A stretch of 55,623 nucleotides of DNA, from the NCBI GenBank assembly GCA_027622005.1, contig JAQBZH010000017.1:1-55623 (forward strand), written 5' to 3'. Origin of the DNA: Bacteroidota bacterium (lineage in GTDB: Bacteria > Bacteroidota > Rhodothermia > Rhodothermales > UBA10348). Position 1 is the first letter of the stretch. The number at the start of each line of letters is the position of its first letter. Below the pieces are notes generated by a model, which was not told where the DNA came from, made no database searches, and saw nothing but the letters and a program-made list of their open reading frames with translations. Shown piece after piece: positions 20,315-30,504 of the stretch. The position numbers and the translations under genes were made by a program.

Positions 20315-22189
20315 GTGGCCAATAGAATTAACATTGCAAAAAATGTAGGTAAAGAATCTTGGCTTGGGCGCACGTTGCCATCGCTCATTTTCCATACAAA
20401 AGCCGTTTATCCTAACGAATCGGCCTTCGTGCAGTATGAAAAAGGTACGTGGAAGCCTTTTTCGACCGATCGATTCATTGACCTTTCAGAAGCATTTGCC
20501 TTTGGCCTTCTGGCGTCTGGATTGCAAGCGGGTGACCGGGTGGCCATGTATTTAGAGAGCGATGTCTACTTTTGCATAACGGATATGAGCTGCCTGATGG
20601 CCGGTCTCGTAAACGTCCCGATTTATTTGACGCACTCGGCAGAAACCATCCGGTATGTGCTCGGTCATGCTGACGCTCATGCCATTGTTACATCAGATGG
20701 AGCACGACTAAAGGAACTCACAGAAGCACTCGATGACAGCACGTCTGTTCACACGATTGTCGTGATCGACGCTAATGCGACTAGCGAGCGGGGTAAACTA
20801 CCTTCGGCCATTCAGCTGAAATCGTTTGATGAAGTTTGCCGACTTGGGAAAACGCGATTGGCGCAGAGCGCCGAATCGGGTCGTGAATTATGCGACCTCG
20901 TTGAGCCCAGTGATTTAGCTACCATCATTTATACAAGCGGTACGACCGGCCTTCCAAAAGGCGTCATGTTAACGCATGAAAACATCAGTTCGAATGCATT
21001 AATGGCCTATGCGGGCATGGTAGGTTATCGATCTGGAGCTGGTGGCGAGGTCATGTTATCCTTTCTTCCGCTAACACACGTTTTTGCTCGAACGCTTTAT
21101 TACGGAGCCTTGGCGCACGGAACGTCCATATACTTTTCCCATCCAGACAGAATCGTTGCCGATCTGGCGTCGGTTCATCCGACCATTTTGCCGACCGTTC
21201 CCAGAGTGTTGGAAAAAGTGTACGCCCGAATCGTAGCGCGTACGGATGCCATGGGAGGATTGGTTGGGAAAATTGCTCGGTGGGGACTCTCCCGTGCGCA
21301 AGCGACCAAGGCAAATGGGGTGGGGGTGCTTCACAAAGCGGCCGACAAGCTCGTTTACAAAAAGTGGCGGGATATTCTGGGAGGGAAAATGAGATTCGTG
21401 ATTAGCGGAGGCGCTGCACTGAATGCGGAAATCGCAGGCGTTTTTGCCCAGGCGAGTATCACTATTTTGCAGGGTTATGGGCTTACCGAAACAAGTCCTG
21501 TGATCGCATTTAACCGACCCAATGCCAATCGTCTCGGAACGGTGGGGCAAGCCCTAGATTTTGTTGAATTGAAAATTGCAGACGATGGTGAAATTGTAAC
21601 CCGAGGTCCGCATATCATGGCCGGTTACTTCAAGGATCCGCAAAAGACCAAAGAAGTGATCGACGAATCAGGTTGGTTTCACACGGGGGATATAGGCCAT
21701 TTGAGTGATGATGGATTTTTGACCATCACGGACCGTAAAAAAGATCTTTTTAAGCTCTCTACAGGCAAATACGTTACCCCTCAACTCTTAGAAACCGCGA
21801 TTTCTTCCGATCCATTGGTTGATCAATCGGTGGTGGTAGGGGATGGCCATAAGTTTGCCTCCGCGCTCCTTTTTCCCAATACCGAACACGTCCAGATCCT
21901 TGCGAAATCACTGGGCATTGCGTCTTCGTTGGAATTGAAGGATTTGATCGCAAATGAAAAGATTGTTCGGGTATTTGACCAGATTGTGGCTAAAGCCAAC
22001 CAAAATGTACCCCATTGGTCCACGATCAAACGATTCCGAATCGTCCCGGGCGAATTAACGGTTGAAAACGCCCTTTTGACTCCAACGCTCAAAGTTAAAC
22101 GAGCAGTTGTTACTCAAAAATATGCCGACGTCATCCAATCGATCTATGCGGATGAATATGTCGATGACCTCAAAGACGAAAACTTATGA
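20315..22189 (+). CDS. fadD: Long-chain acyl-CoA synthetase (AMP-forming)
   Basis: This 624-residue ANL-superfamily ligase activates fatty acids with ATP and CoA. The P-loop-like motif IIYTSGTTGLPKGVMLTHE lies near residue 206, the adenine-binding GYGLTETSPV near 390, and the hinge region near ITDRKKDLFKLSTGKYV. The length and the latter motif match the FadD15-like long-chain group. It starts at GTG two bases after the regulator stop and overlaps the next gene by 4 nt (ATGA), so the operon is tightly coupled. No membrane helices are obvious. Confidence 0.93.
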   Translation: MANRINIAKNVGKESWLGRTLPSLIFHTKAVYPNESAFVQYEKGTWKPFSTDRFIDLSEAFAFGLLASGLQAGDRVAMYLESDVYFCITDMSCLMAGLVNVPIYLTHSAETIRYVLGHADAHAIVTSDGARLKELTEALDDSTSVHTIVVIDANATSERGKLPSAIQLKSFDEVCRLGKTRLAQSAESGRELCDLVEPSDLATIIYTSGTTGLPKGVMLTHENISSNALMAYAGMVGYRSGAGGEVMLSFLPLTHVFARTLYYGALAHGTSIYFSHPDRIVADLASVHPTILPTVPRVLEKVYARIVARTDAMGGLVGKIARWGLSRAQATKANGVGVLHKAADKLVYKKWRDILGGKMRFVISGGAALNAEIAGVFAQASITILQGYGLTETSPVIAFNRPNANRLGTVGQALDFVELKIADDGEIVTRGPHIMAGYFKDPQKTKEVIDESGWFHTGDIGHLSDDGFLTITDRKKDLFKLSTGKYVTPQLLETAISSDPLVDQSVVVGDGHKFASALLFPNTEHVQILAKSLGIASSLELKDLIANEKIVRVFDQIVAKANQNVPHWSTIKRFRIVPGELTVENALLTPTLKVKRAVVTQKYADVIQSIYADEYVDDLKDENL

Positions 22190-24537
22190 ATAATCCCACA
22201 CCCGCTGTTGCCCTCAATCCTTTTAAACGCGTGGCCGTCTTGGGTGCAGGCACGATGGGAGCTCAAATCGCGGCACATTTCGCAAACGCAGGGCTATCGG
22301 TTGATTTGTTGGATATCGCAGGATCCGGCCCCAATCGGAATGAAATCGTGGAAAAAGCCTTCAAACGGATGACGGCCCTCAAGCCAGATCCTTTTTATTC
22401 TACGTCCGCGGCTTCCCGTATTCGATTGGGCAACTTTGAGGACCACCTGGAACGATTGAAAACCGCCGACTGGGTGGTTGAAGCCGTATTGGAGCGATTG
22501 GATGTTAAATCGGCTCTGTTTGAGCGCGTTGAAGCCGTGATTTCCGATTCAACTATTGTTTCAACCAACACGAGCGGAATCCCCATTCACCAGATTTCGA
22601 AGGGCCGATCTGAATCCTTTCAAAAGCGTTTTTTAGGGACCCATTTTTTCAATCCGCCTCGGTATCTGAAGTTATGCGAGGTGATATCGGGCCCCCAGAC
22701 CGATCCTCGGGTAGTCGAACAAGTGTCTTCGTTTATCCGGGTTCACCTCGGGAAAGGAGTCGTTCACGCAAAAGATTCGCCTTACTTCATCGGAAACCGG
22801 ATCGGGATATTCGCGATGATGTTGGCCATGAAAGAGCGAAGCCATCACGGATTTAGCATGGATGAAGTCGACCTTCTAACCGGAACGCTCGTGGGTCATC
22901 CGAAATCAGCTACCTTTAGGACGGCCGATGTCGTAGGACTGGACGTCATGCAGGCCGTGATTTCAAACTTAAAGGAAGCCGTGCCAGAGGACGAAGCCAG
23001 GTCAACGTTCACCCTTCCCGCCGAACTGGAAGGTTTGGTCAAAGCGGGGCGTTTGGGGGCAAAAACCAAGGCGGGATATTACCAAAAGGTGGGTTCCGAG
23101 ATTTTTTCACATGACGCTGCATCGGGATCGTATGTGGCCCCCGTTGAAATCGATCTTCCGGGTATCGGAGAGATCTCAAAAATCAAGGACTTGTCGGCGC
23201 GACTAAAGGCGCTATACTCGGACAAAACGAAAATCGGGGAGTCGTTCCGACGAACCACGCTGGGGACGCTCGCTTATGCGGCACGGCGCATTCCTGAGGT
23301 CTCAGATAGTATTCAGGAAGTGGATAATGCCATAAAATGGGGCTTTGGATGGGAAATGGGACCCTTTGAAATCTGGGATACCATTGGATTCCAGGAAGTA
23401 GTGGATGGAATGAAGGCCTACGAGCTCGAGCTGCCAAAATGGGTCAGCGGGATGAAAACAGGTTCGTATTATTCGAAGGGTCTGGTCTTTAGCCCGCAAA
23501 ACGCCGATTTCGTTTCTCAGATTATTCCAAAGGACGAGGCGCTCTACTTTGCTGACTCCGAAGTCATTGCAGAAAGCGAGCACACGCTTTTGCGCTTTCT
23601 CACACAGGAAGTAGCGATTCTGGAGTTTCGCTCTAAGGCAAATACCCTTGGAAATGGGGTCGTAGCTGATCTGGTGAAGGCGGTTCGGGTGACAGAGAAT
23701 CACGGGAGTCTAAAAGGCCTCGTCATTGCCAACGCAGGTTCTAACTTTTCCGTCGGTGCCAATCTGGCTGAAATGGGGATGGCGCTAATGGCTGGAAAAG
23801 TGAACATGATTGACGCGGCCGTCCGGCAATTTCAAATGGCCATGGAAGTGGTTCGTAATAGCTTGAAACCGGTGGTTGTTGTTGGTCACGGGAGAGTATT
23901 GGGCGGCGCTACCGAACTGATGTTGTCCTGTCGAACGCCCTTGGCAGTGGCCGAATCCTATTTGGGTCTGGTCGAGCTTGGAGTTGGCCTGATACCGGCA
24001 GGAACAGGATGTCTGCGTCTAATGGAGCTGGCATCACTCCGATCCGGTTCGGGTTACCCAAACGATATTCAGACCCAGTTGGCACCCCTGTTTCAGCAGG
24101 TTGCCATGGCCAAGGTGTCTTCGAGCGCCGCGGAAGCGGTGCAAATGGGATATTTGAGTGATCATTCTCCGATCATCATGCGGGAAGAGAGACGCTTTTA
24201 CGTGGCTGCCGTTCGAGTTTGCCAATTATTTGACGCTGGCTACCTGCCGCCGGTTGATCCGACGAGTGTGCGCGTTTTGGGCGCGCCGGGGCGCGCCGCT
24301 TTTGAGTCGATGGCTTTTCAATTGCATCAAGGGCGATTTATTTCCGATTACGATCTCGAGCTAGCCAACGGTCTGGCATTTGTCATGACGGGAGGGGATT
24401 TGCCGGGAGATGCACTCGTTCCTCGAAGCGCCATTTTGGATCTAGAAAGGGAAACATTTATGCGCTTCTTGGGCCAGAAAAAAACCCAAGAAAGAATCCG
24501 GCACCTATTAGAAACCGGGAGTCCACTTCGAAACTAG
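22186..24537 (+). CDS. fadN: 3-hydroxyacyl-CoA dehydrogenase / enoyl-CoA hydratase fusion (FadN type)
   Basis: This 783-residue bifunctional beta-oxidation enzyme has the dehydrogenase part first, with the NAD-binding motif GAGTMGAQIA near the N-terminus and LGTHFFNPPRYLKLCEV further on. The crotonase (hydratase) part is last (ANAGSNFSVGANLAEM, then LGGATELMLSC). This order is that of Bacillus FadN and opposite to E. coli FadB/FadJ. It overlaps fadD by 4 nt and is followed by the thiolase, as in fadNAE operons. It probably forms a complex with the thiolase. Confidence 0.92.
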   Translation: MNNPTPAVALNPFKRVAVLGAGTMGAQIAAHFANAGLSVDLLDIAGSGPNRNEIVEKAFKRMTALKPDPFYSTSAASRIRLGNFEDHLERLKTADWVVEAVLERLDVKSALFERVEAVISDSTIVSTNTSGIPIHQISKGRSESFQKRFLGTHFFNPPRYLKLCEVISGPQTDPRVVEQVSSFIRVHLGKGVVHAKDSPYFIGNRIGIFAMMLAMKERSHHGFSMDEVDLLTGTLVGHPKSATFRTADVVGLDVMQAVISNLKEAVPEDEARSTFTLPAELEGLVKAGRLGAKTKAGYYQKVGSEIFSHDAASGSYVAPVEIDLPGIGEISKIKDLSARLKALYSDKTKIGESFRRTTLGTLAYAARRIPEVSDSIQEVDNAIKWGFGWEMGPFEIWDTIGFQEVVDGMKAYELELPKWVSGMKTGSYYSKGLVFSPQNADFVSQIIPKDEALYFADSEVIAESEHTLLRFLTQEVAILEFRSKANTLGNGVVADLVKAVRVTENHGSLKGLVIANAGSNFSVGANLAEMGMALMAGKVNMIDAAVRQFQMAMEVVRNSLKPVVVVGHGRVLGGATELMLSCRTPLAVAESYLGLVELGVGLIPAGTGCLRLMELASLRSGSGYPNDIQTQLAPLFQQVAMAKVSSSAAEAVQMGYLSDHSPIIMREERRFYVAAVRVCQLFDAGYLPPVDPTSVRVLGAPGRAAFESMAFQLHQGRFISDYDLELANGLAFVMTGGDLPGDALVPRSAILDLERETFMRFLGQKKTQERIRHLLETGSPLRN

Positions 24538-24549
24538 GTCAAATTGAAT

Positions 24550-25737
24550 ATGCAAATGAAAGAAGCATTTATCGTAGATACCGTTCGGAGTGCCGTTGGG
24601 AGGGCTGGAAAAGGCTCTTTGAGCAGTGTACGTCCTGAAGCCCTAGGCGGGGACGTCATTCGGGCGCTGCTAGCGAGGAATCCAAGCGTAGATCCAAACC
24701 TAATCGATGACGTCCTGGTCGGCTGCGCGATGCCAGAGGGGGCTCAGGGCATGAATTTAGGCCGATTGGTGGCGCAAAAAGCCGGACTTCCGGATTCGGT
24801 GCCAGGGGCAACCATCAACCGTTTTTGCTCTTCGGGGCTGCAAACGATTGCACTGGCCGCACAATCCATCGCGACAGGGATGGCTCAGACCATTATAGCC
24901 GGCGGTGTGGAATCGATGAGTTTGGTTCCGATGACGGGATATTATTATCAACCGGATCCCGACCTAATCAGATCGGACCCAAACGTCTACGTCTCGATGG
25001 GAAATACCGCCGAAAATGTGGCCGAAAAGTACTCTGTATCGCGGTTGGATCAAGATGCTTTTGCACTTAGATCGCACCAAAAAGCCTTCCAGGCGGTTGA
25101 GTCCGGGGTTTTTCACGCCGAAATCGTGCCCTTATCAGTGAAACGTGTCAGCTTTGAAGACGGAAAGCGAGTAGAGTCCGAATTCGTTTTTGACCATGAC
25201 GAAGGTCCTAGAAAAGACTCCACGGCCGAAGCACTGGCCGCTTTACGCCCTGTTTTCAGGGCTAACGGATCCGTTACGGCCGGTAACTCATCTCAAATGT
25301 CAGATGGCGGCGCTGCCACTTTAATGGTGTCCGGCCAGATGTTAAAAGACTGGAAGATGCAGCCCATGGCCAGATTGGTATCTTTTGCGGTTGGTGGCGT
25401 GGCTCCGGAATTAATGGGAATTGGACCTATTGAAGCAATACCCAAAGCCCTGAAGTTAGCAGGCTTGCAGATTTCCGACCTTGGCCTTATTGAACTTAAC
25501 GAAGCGTTTGCATCGCAATCGCTTGCCGTTATTCGCCATCTGAATCTAAATCCAGAAATCGTAAACGTTCATGGAGGGGCCATTGCTCTCGGTCACCCGC
25601 TCGGTTGCACGGGTGCCAAATTGACCGCGACGCTTTTGCATGAAATGAAACGTCGAAAGGTGCGCTACGGACTTTGCACCATGTGTATTGGTGGCGGAAT
25701 GGGCGCAGCTGGAGTTTTTGAAAATCTTATGCTTTAA
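24550..25737 (+). CDS. fadA: Acetyl-CoA acyltransferase (thiolase)
   Basis: This roughly 395-residue thiolase cleaves 3-ketoacyl-CoA to acetyl-CoA plus a shortened acyl-CoA. The nucleophilic Cys lies in NRFCSSGLQT. The C-terminal catalytic His and Cys lie in GGAIALGHPLGCTGAK and CTMCIGGGMGAAG. ATG 24550 is chosen; an in-frame TTG at 24544 and an ATG at 24556 are alternatives. It sits 12 nt after fadN and before the acyl-CoA dehydrogenase gene, completing the beta-oxidation cycle. Confidence 0.94.
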   Translation: MQMKEAFIVDTVRSAVGRAGKGSLSSVRPEALGGDVIRALLARNPSVDPNLIDDVLVGCAMPEGAQGMNLGRLVAQKAGLPDSVPGATINRFCSSGLQTIALAAQSIATGMAQTIIAGGVESMSLVPMTGYYYQPDPDLIRSDPNVYVSMGNTAENVAEKYSVSRLDQDAFALRSHQKAFQAVESGVFHAEIVPLSVKRVSFEDGKRVESEFVFDHDEGPRKDSTAEALAALRPVFRANGSVTAGNSSQMSDGGAATLMVSGQMLKDWKMQPMARLVSFAVGGVAPELMGIGPIEAIPKALKLAGLQISDLGLIELNEAFASQSLAVIRHLNLNPEIVNVHGGAIALGHPLGCTGAKLTATLLHEMKRRKVRYGLCTMCIGGGMGAAGVFENLML

Positions 25738-25798
25738 ATCTTGGGATAGATCAAGGTCTTAGACCTTGAAATCGACCGAGCACTCAACGGAAACGGAC

Positions 25799-28249
25799 AT
25801 GAATCTACCTTATTATGGCTTTTTTGAAAATCTAGTACCAGAGTGGGCCGTCTTAACGGTCCTCGTATTAGCTATTCTTCATTTTGGTTTTTACGGGTAC
25901 GGCATTCGATTATGGATATTGGCTGCAGCAGTGTTTCTGTACGGCTGTGGCGCGGGAGTGGCTACCTGGATTGGATGGGGAGCAGTGGTGTTTTTGTTTG
26001 GTGTTCCGCTGGTCAGGCGTGTCTTGAGTGGCGGGGTGATGAAGATGCTGGAGGCTCTTCAATTCCTTCCTACCATTTCGAAGACGGAGCAAGAAGCAAT
26101 TGACGCTGGCACTACGTGGATTGAAGGCGAACTCTTTTCCGGCCGGCCGAATTTCAAACGCATTTTATCTGAGTCTTACCCGGGCTTGACGGCCGAAGAG
26201 CAGGCCTTTATTGACGGCCCGGCCCAAGAGGTCTGTGATGCCACGCTAGATTGGGACGTGTTTCAGCGTCGCGATCTTTCACCCGAAACATGGGCATTGC
26301 TCAAAAAACACCGCTTTTTTGGGATGATCATCCCTAAAGAGTACGGAGGATTGGGCTTTTCCGCGTCGGCCAATAGCGCGGTAGTAGGTAAAATGAGTTC
26401 GGCGAACGCCGTTTTAGGCATTACGGTTATGGTTCCGAACTCGCTCGGCCCAGCCGAATTGCTCATTCATTACGGAACGGAGGAGCAGAAAAATCACTAT
26501 CTGCCCCGACTGGCTTCGCACGAAGAAATTCCAGCCTTCGCCCTAACCGAGCCCAATGCAGGATCAGACGCAGGCGCCTTGGCGGCTAAAGGCGTGATTT
26601 TTAAAGGGGAAGACGCTCGGCTCAAGATTCGGCTTAATTGGAGCAAACGATATATCACCCTGGCCCCCATTTCAACCGTGTTGGGATTGGCTTTTAAGCT
26701 GTATGATCCGGAAAATCATCTGGGTCAGGGGACGAGTTTGGGCGTTACTTGTGCCCTGATACCTACAAGCACACCTGGAGTAGACAACGGACACCGGCAC
26801 GATCCACTTGGAATCCCATTTTATAATGGACCCTCCTATGGTCACGACGTCGAAGTTGATCTCGAAACCGCTGTGATTGGCGGGGCGGCGGGAATCGGGC
26901 GAGGCTGGAGGATGTTGATGGAGTCATTAGCAGCAGGCCGAGGAATCTCCCTTCCCGCTGTGGGTACGTTCGGATCGAAAAAAGTGGCTCGGGTGGCCGG
27001 GGCGCATGCCGTCGTTAGAAAACAATTTGGCCTCTCTATAGGGAAATTTGAGGGCATTGAAGAACCGCTGGCTCGCATAGGTGGGTATTCGTACCTCCTC
27101 GAGGCTGCGCGGCGTTACACGAATGGGGCGCTGAATAAAGGCGCCAAACCCGCGGTCGTCACGGCCATTATGAAGTACAATGCGACGGAGCTGTTTCGAA
27201 AAGCGATTGACGACGGGATGGACATTTTGGGAGGAAATGCCATTTCTCGGGGTCCCAGAAACGCATTGGCGCACGCCTATATCAATACTCCGATTGGCAT
27301 TACCGTAGAAGGAGCCAACATTCTCACCCGTACGCTCATCATATTCGGTCAGGGAGCCATCCGGTCGCATCCCTGGGTACTTCAGGAGATCAATGCCATG
27401 GCTGAAAAGGACGTCAAGGCGTTCGATAAAGCCTTTTTTGGGCACATTGGAATGGTCGTTCAGAACGTTTTTCGTTCTGTGCTGCTTTCGGTTACCAGAG
27501 GACATCTGGCTGGATCTGTGGTGGGGGGCCCTGCGTCGAGGTATGTTCGGAAATTGGCGTGGGCTTCGGCCTCGTTCAGTATCCTGGCCGATATGTCCCT
27601 CGGATTGATGGGCGGCACGCTGAAACGCAAAGAAATGATTACTGGCCGATTCGCAGATATTTTCTCGTGGATGTACCTAGCGTCTGCCACAATTGTCCGG
27701 TTTGAATCCGAAGGACGCCGCAACGAAGACCTGCCCCTATTCAGGTATTCGATGGATACCGCCTTTATGCGGATGCAAATTGCATTTGACGAATTGTACA
27801 GCTCTTTGAGACTTCCTGTTATTAGCTGGTTCCTACGAGGACCGGTTGGCATTTGGTCTCGAATGAACCGGCTTTCCGCAGGTCCAACAGATGGCGATAT
27901 TCACCGGGTCGCTCGTGTCCTTCAAACTCCGGGAGAGCAAAGAGATCGGCTTACTGATGGTATTTATGTACCGGCGTCGGCTGAACGTCCAATTGGCCGG
28001 TTGGATCGCGCCATGATAGCCAGTATTCAAGCCGAAGAATTGACTTCTACAATCAAACACGCCGTGAAAGCTGGAAAACTGCCGCGAGGTGGTATTGAAG
28101 TCCAACTGGCAGCAGCCGTCGATCAAAAAATTATCACGAAAGAGCAAGCAGAACTGATTCAGCACGCGGAAATGCTCCGGGATGACGCGGTACACGTCGA
28201 TTCCTTTACGCTCGCAGAATACCTTAAGACATCGATTCATCACTCATAG
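25799..28249 (+). CDS. fadE: Acyl-CoA dehydrogenase, long FadE type
   Basis: This roughly 816-residue flavoenzyme catalyses the first oxidation of beta-oxidation. It has two or more hydrophobic N-terminal segments (residues about 10-80) that probably anchor it to the membrane. The acyl-CoA dehydrogenase core follows (FGMIIPKEYGGLGFSASANS, FALTEPNAGSDAGA), then the extra C-terminal region typical of E. coli FadE (814 residues). Bacillus FadE is much shorter. ATG 25799 is preferred; an in-frame TTG at 25766 adds 11 residues. No electron-transfer flavoprotein genes are nearby. Confidence 0.92.
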   Translation: MNLPYYGFFENLVPEWAVLTVLVLAILHFGFYGYGIRLWILAAAVFLYGCGAGVATWIGWGAVVFLFGVPLVRRVLSGGVMKMLEALQFLPTISKTEQEAIDAGTTWIEGELFSGRPNFKRILSESYPGLTAEEQAFIDGPAQEVCDATLDWDVFQRRDLSPETWALLKKHRFFGMIIPKEYGGLGFSASANSAVVGKMSSANAVLGITVMVPNSLGPAELLIHYGTEEQKNHYLPRLASHEEIPAFALTEPNAGSDAGALAAKGVIFKGEDARLKIRLNWSKRYITLAPISTVLGLAFKLYDPENHLGQGTSLGVTCALIPTSTPGVDNGHRHDPLGIPFYNGPSYGHDVEVDLETAVIGGAAGIGRGWRMLMESLAAGRGISLPAVGTFGSKKVARVAGAHAVVRKQFGLSIGKFEGIEEPLARIGGYSYLLEAARRYTNGALNKGAKPAVVTAIMKYNATELFRKAIDDGMDILGGNAISRGPRNALAHAYINTPIGITVEGANILTRTLIIFGQGAIRSHPWVLQEINAMAEKDVKAFDKAFFGHIGMVVQNVFRSVLLSVTRGHLAGSVVGGPASRYVRKLAWASASFSILADMSLGLMGGTLKRKEMITGRFADIFSWMYLASATIVRFESEGRRNEDLPLFRYSMDTAFMRMQIAFDELYSSLRLPVISWFLRGPVGIWSRMNRLSAGPTDGDIHRVARVLQTPGEQRDRLTDGIYVPASAERPIGRLDRAMIASIQAEELTSTIKHAVKAGKLPRGGIEVQLAAAVDQKIITKEQAELIQHAEMLRDDAVHVDSFTLAEYLKTSIHHS

Positions 28250-28421
28250 CGAAGCCCCGCCCGCCTTTCGAAACGGTTGCACTCTCGAAGCCATAACGTG
28301 CCTTGAATCCTGTATTTGAGGAACGGATATTGGCGTTAGCTAGCTCTTCATTCGGAAAAGGGCGGATTTTTTTATATACTGAAGGTCATTAAGAGATGAA
28401 TTAGAATATTTGTGATTTCCA

Positions 28422-28616
28422 ATGGCTACTCAATCAATGAATGACAGCTGGTCTCGCGTCGTTAACCAGATTAAATCTATCTGGGGAGAGGAAGAGTTCG
28501 GAGAGGAAGAAATTAAAAAGGCTCGTGGAAGTCTATCCAAGATGGTTGTCCTAATCCACGAGAAAACCGGTGAATCTAAGCCCGACATCACCATGAAAAT
28601 CGCAGCATTCTTGTAA
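28422..28616 (+). CDS. CsbD-like small stress protein
   Basis: This 64-residue hydrophilic protein contains a pattern like the CsbD/YjbJ family: NDSWSRVVNQIKSIWGEEEF, then a helix-rich GSLSKMVVLIHEKTGES. CsbD proteins are small, abundant general-stress proteins of unknown mechanism. It is monocistronic: 172 nt of non-coding sequence precedes it and a strong terminator follows 24 nt after the stop codon, consistent with its own promoter and a short abundant transcript. An ATG at 28437 is an alternative start. Confidence 0.65.
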   Translation: MATQSMNDSWSRVVNQIKSIWGEEEFGEEEIKKARGSLSKMVVLIHEKTGESKPDITMKIAAFL

Positions 28617-28640
28617 TAAGTGTAGCTTCGAACGATTTTT

Positions 28641-28667
28641 AGAGCCCGGTCTTTTAGACCGGGCTCT
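28641..28667 (+). terminator. Rho-independent terminator
   Basis: A perfect 12-bp stem (28641-28652 with 28656-28667, agagcccggtct and its complement) with a ttt loop is followed directly by tttcttttat. This is the clearest intrinsic terminator in the window and ends the CsbD-like transcript. Confidence 0.92.
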
Positions 28668-28757
28668 TTTCTTTTATATCCGGCGCGCTGTTCCGTGTTA
28701 ATTAGAACGTGATATCGTATTTATGACATGTTCAATTTGGTCCTTTAAAGGAAACGC

Positions 28758-30452
28758 ATGAGTTTGTATGAGCCCAATCGGATCGTTGGAAAAGCCGTCG
28801 ATCCTTCGAAGTCAAAATATGTGTCCAGATTGGACGGATATCGCGCGCTGCTGGACGATCTTGAAAGCCGTACCGCCCGAATCAAAGAAGGTGGGGGAAA
28901 GAAAGGGCAGGAACGGGAGCACGAACGCGGTAAAATGTTACCTCGGGAACGAATTGCTGCCCTGATTGATGCAGACTCGGAGTTTCAAGAAATAGGTACC
29001 TTTGTGGCCGAGGGCATGTATGAGGACGAGGGGGGGTGCCCCTGTGGTGGTACGGTAATGGGGACCGGGCACGTAAGTGGACGGCTGTGTATGGTTGTTG
29101 CCAACGATGCCACGGTAAAAGCAGGAGCCTGGTTTCCAATCACAGCTAAGAAAAACCTTCGAGCCCAGGAAATCGCTCTCGAAAACCATCTCCCGATCAT
29201 TTATTTGGTTGATTCTGCGGGCGTGTTTTTGCCGATGCAGGATGAAATATTCCCAGACCGCGAGCATTTTGGTCGAATCTTTCGAAATAATGCGATCCTG
29301 TCTAGCCGCGGCATCCCACAAATTGCCGCCGTCATGGGGAGTTGTGTTGCCGGCGGAGCCTATCTCCCGATTATGAGCGATGAAGCCCTCATTGTCGAAG
29401 GCACTGGCTCTATTTTTTTGGCAGGTCCTTTTCTGGTCAAAGCCGCCATTGGCGAAAGCGTGGATTCAGAAACGCTGGGAGGTGCTTCGACTCATTCAGA
29501 AATAAGCGGAGTCACCGACTACAAAGCCCCGGACGATGCGACCTGCCTAGAGACCATACGGGATTTGGTTTCGCGGATGGCGGATCGACCCAAAGCAAAA
29601 TTCAACCGCATCAAGGCCACAGCGCCTTCTTTTGACGCCTCTGAACTGCTGGGAATTATGCCGGTCTCTGGTTCGGAGCCCTATAACATGTATGATGTCC
29701 TTGGACGAATCATCGATGCTTCGTCGTGGACGGAATACAAGGAAGGATACGGGAAAACCATTTTGACCGGATACGCCCGAATTGATGGTTGGAGCGTTGG
29801 GATCGTAGCCAATCAAAGGGAATTGGTTAAAGCGCGGGCCGGAGTTAAAGCCGCAACGGATGAATTGCAAGCAGGCGGTGTGATCTACTCCGATTCAGCC
29901 GATAAAGCGGCGCGGTTTATTATGAATTGCAATCAAAAGCAGATTCCCCTCGTGTTTATTCAAGACGTTTCTGGCTTTATGGTTGGTTCCAGAGCAGAAC
30001 AGGGGGGTATCATCAAGGATGGCGCTAAAATGGTCAGCGCGGTTTCAAACTCGGTCGTTCCCAAGTTTACGATCATCGTAGGCAATTCCTACGGAGCCGG
30101 AAATTATGCGATGTGCGGGAAAGCGTTCGATCCAAGAATGATTTGCGCTTGGCCGACGGCTCGAATAGCTGTTATGGGAGGAGCTCAGGCGGCCAAAACA
30201 CTCCTCCAGATTCAAAAGGCGAAACGAGTACGAGCAGGACAAGTCTTGTCCCAAGAAGCTGAGGATGAGTTGTTGGCTGAAATTACGCAGCGTTACGACA
30301 GTCAGACATCTCCCTATTACGCCGCCGCCAGACTGTGGGTGGACGAGATTATTGAGCCGTCAAAAACGCGGGAGTGGATTTCCAGAGGGATGGAAATTGC
30401 TTCCAATAACCCTAAAATCGAACCTTTTAATCCCGGCGTTATCCAAACGTAG
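28758..30452 (+). CDS. Acyl-CoA carboxylase beta (carboxyltransferase) subunit
   Basis: This 564-residue biotin-dependent carboxyltransferase has paired crotonase-like folds. It resembles methylcrotonyl-CoA carboxylase beta chains (VDSAGVFLPMQDEIFPDREH, GSIFLAGPFLVKAAIGE, LGGASTHSEISGVTDY) more than propionyl-CoA PccB, so leucine or isoprenoid breakdown is a likely pathway. The second half has GAKMVSAVSNSVVPKFTII and GNYAMCGKAFDPR. No biotin carboxylase/biotin carrier alpha subunit lies in the window, so the partner must be elsewhere. It precedes a MenI-like thioesterase by 52 nt. Confidence 0.9.
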   Translation: MSLYEPNRIVGKAVDPSKSKYVSRLDGYRALLDDLESRTARIKEGGGKKGQEREHERGKMLPRERIAALIDADSEFQEIGTFVAEGMYEDEGGCPCGGTVMGTGHVSGRLCMVVANDATVKAGAWFPITAKKNLRAQEIALENHLPIIYLVDSAGVFLPMQDEIFPDREHFGRIFRNNAILSSRGIPQIAAVMGSCVAGGAYLPIMSDEALIVEGTGSIFLAGPFLVKAAIGESVDSETLGGASTHSEISGVTDYKAPDDATCLETIRDLVSRMADRPKAKFNRIKATAPSFDASELLGIMPVSGSEPYNMYDVLGRIIDASSWTEYKEGYGKTILTGYARIDGWSVGIVANQRELVKARAGVKAATDELQAGGVIYSDSADKAARFIMNCNQKQIPLVFIQDVSGFMVGSRAEQGGIIKDGAKMVSAVSNSVVPKFTIIVGNSYGAGNYAMCGKAFDPRMICAWPTARIAVMGGAQAAKTLLQIQKAKRVRAGQVLSQEAEDELLAEITQRYDSQTSPYYAAARLWVDEIIEPSKTREWISRGMEIASNNPKIEPFNPGVIQT

Positions 30453-30504
30453 GCCTTGTTTCGGGTCCGGGCAAGGGTCTGTTACCACTTGAAAATTAAC
30501 TAGC

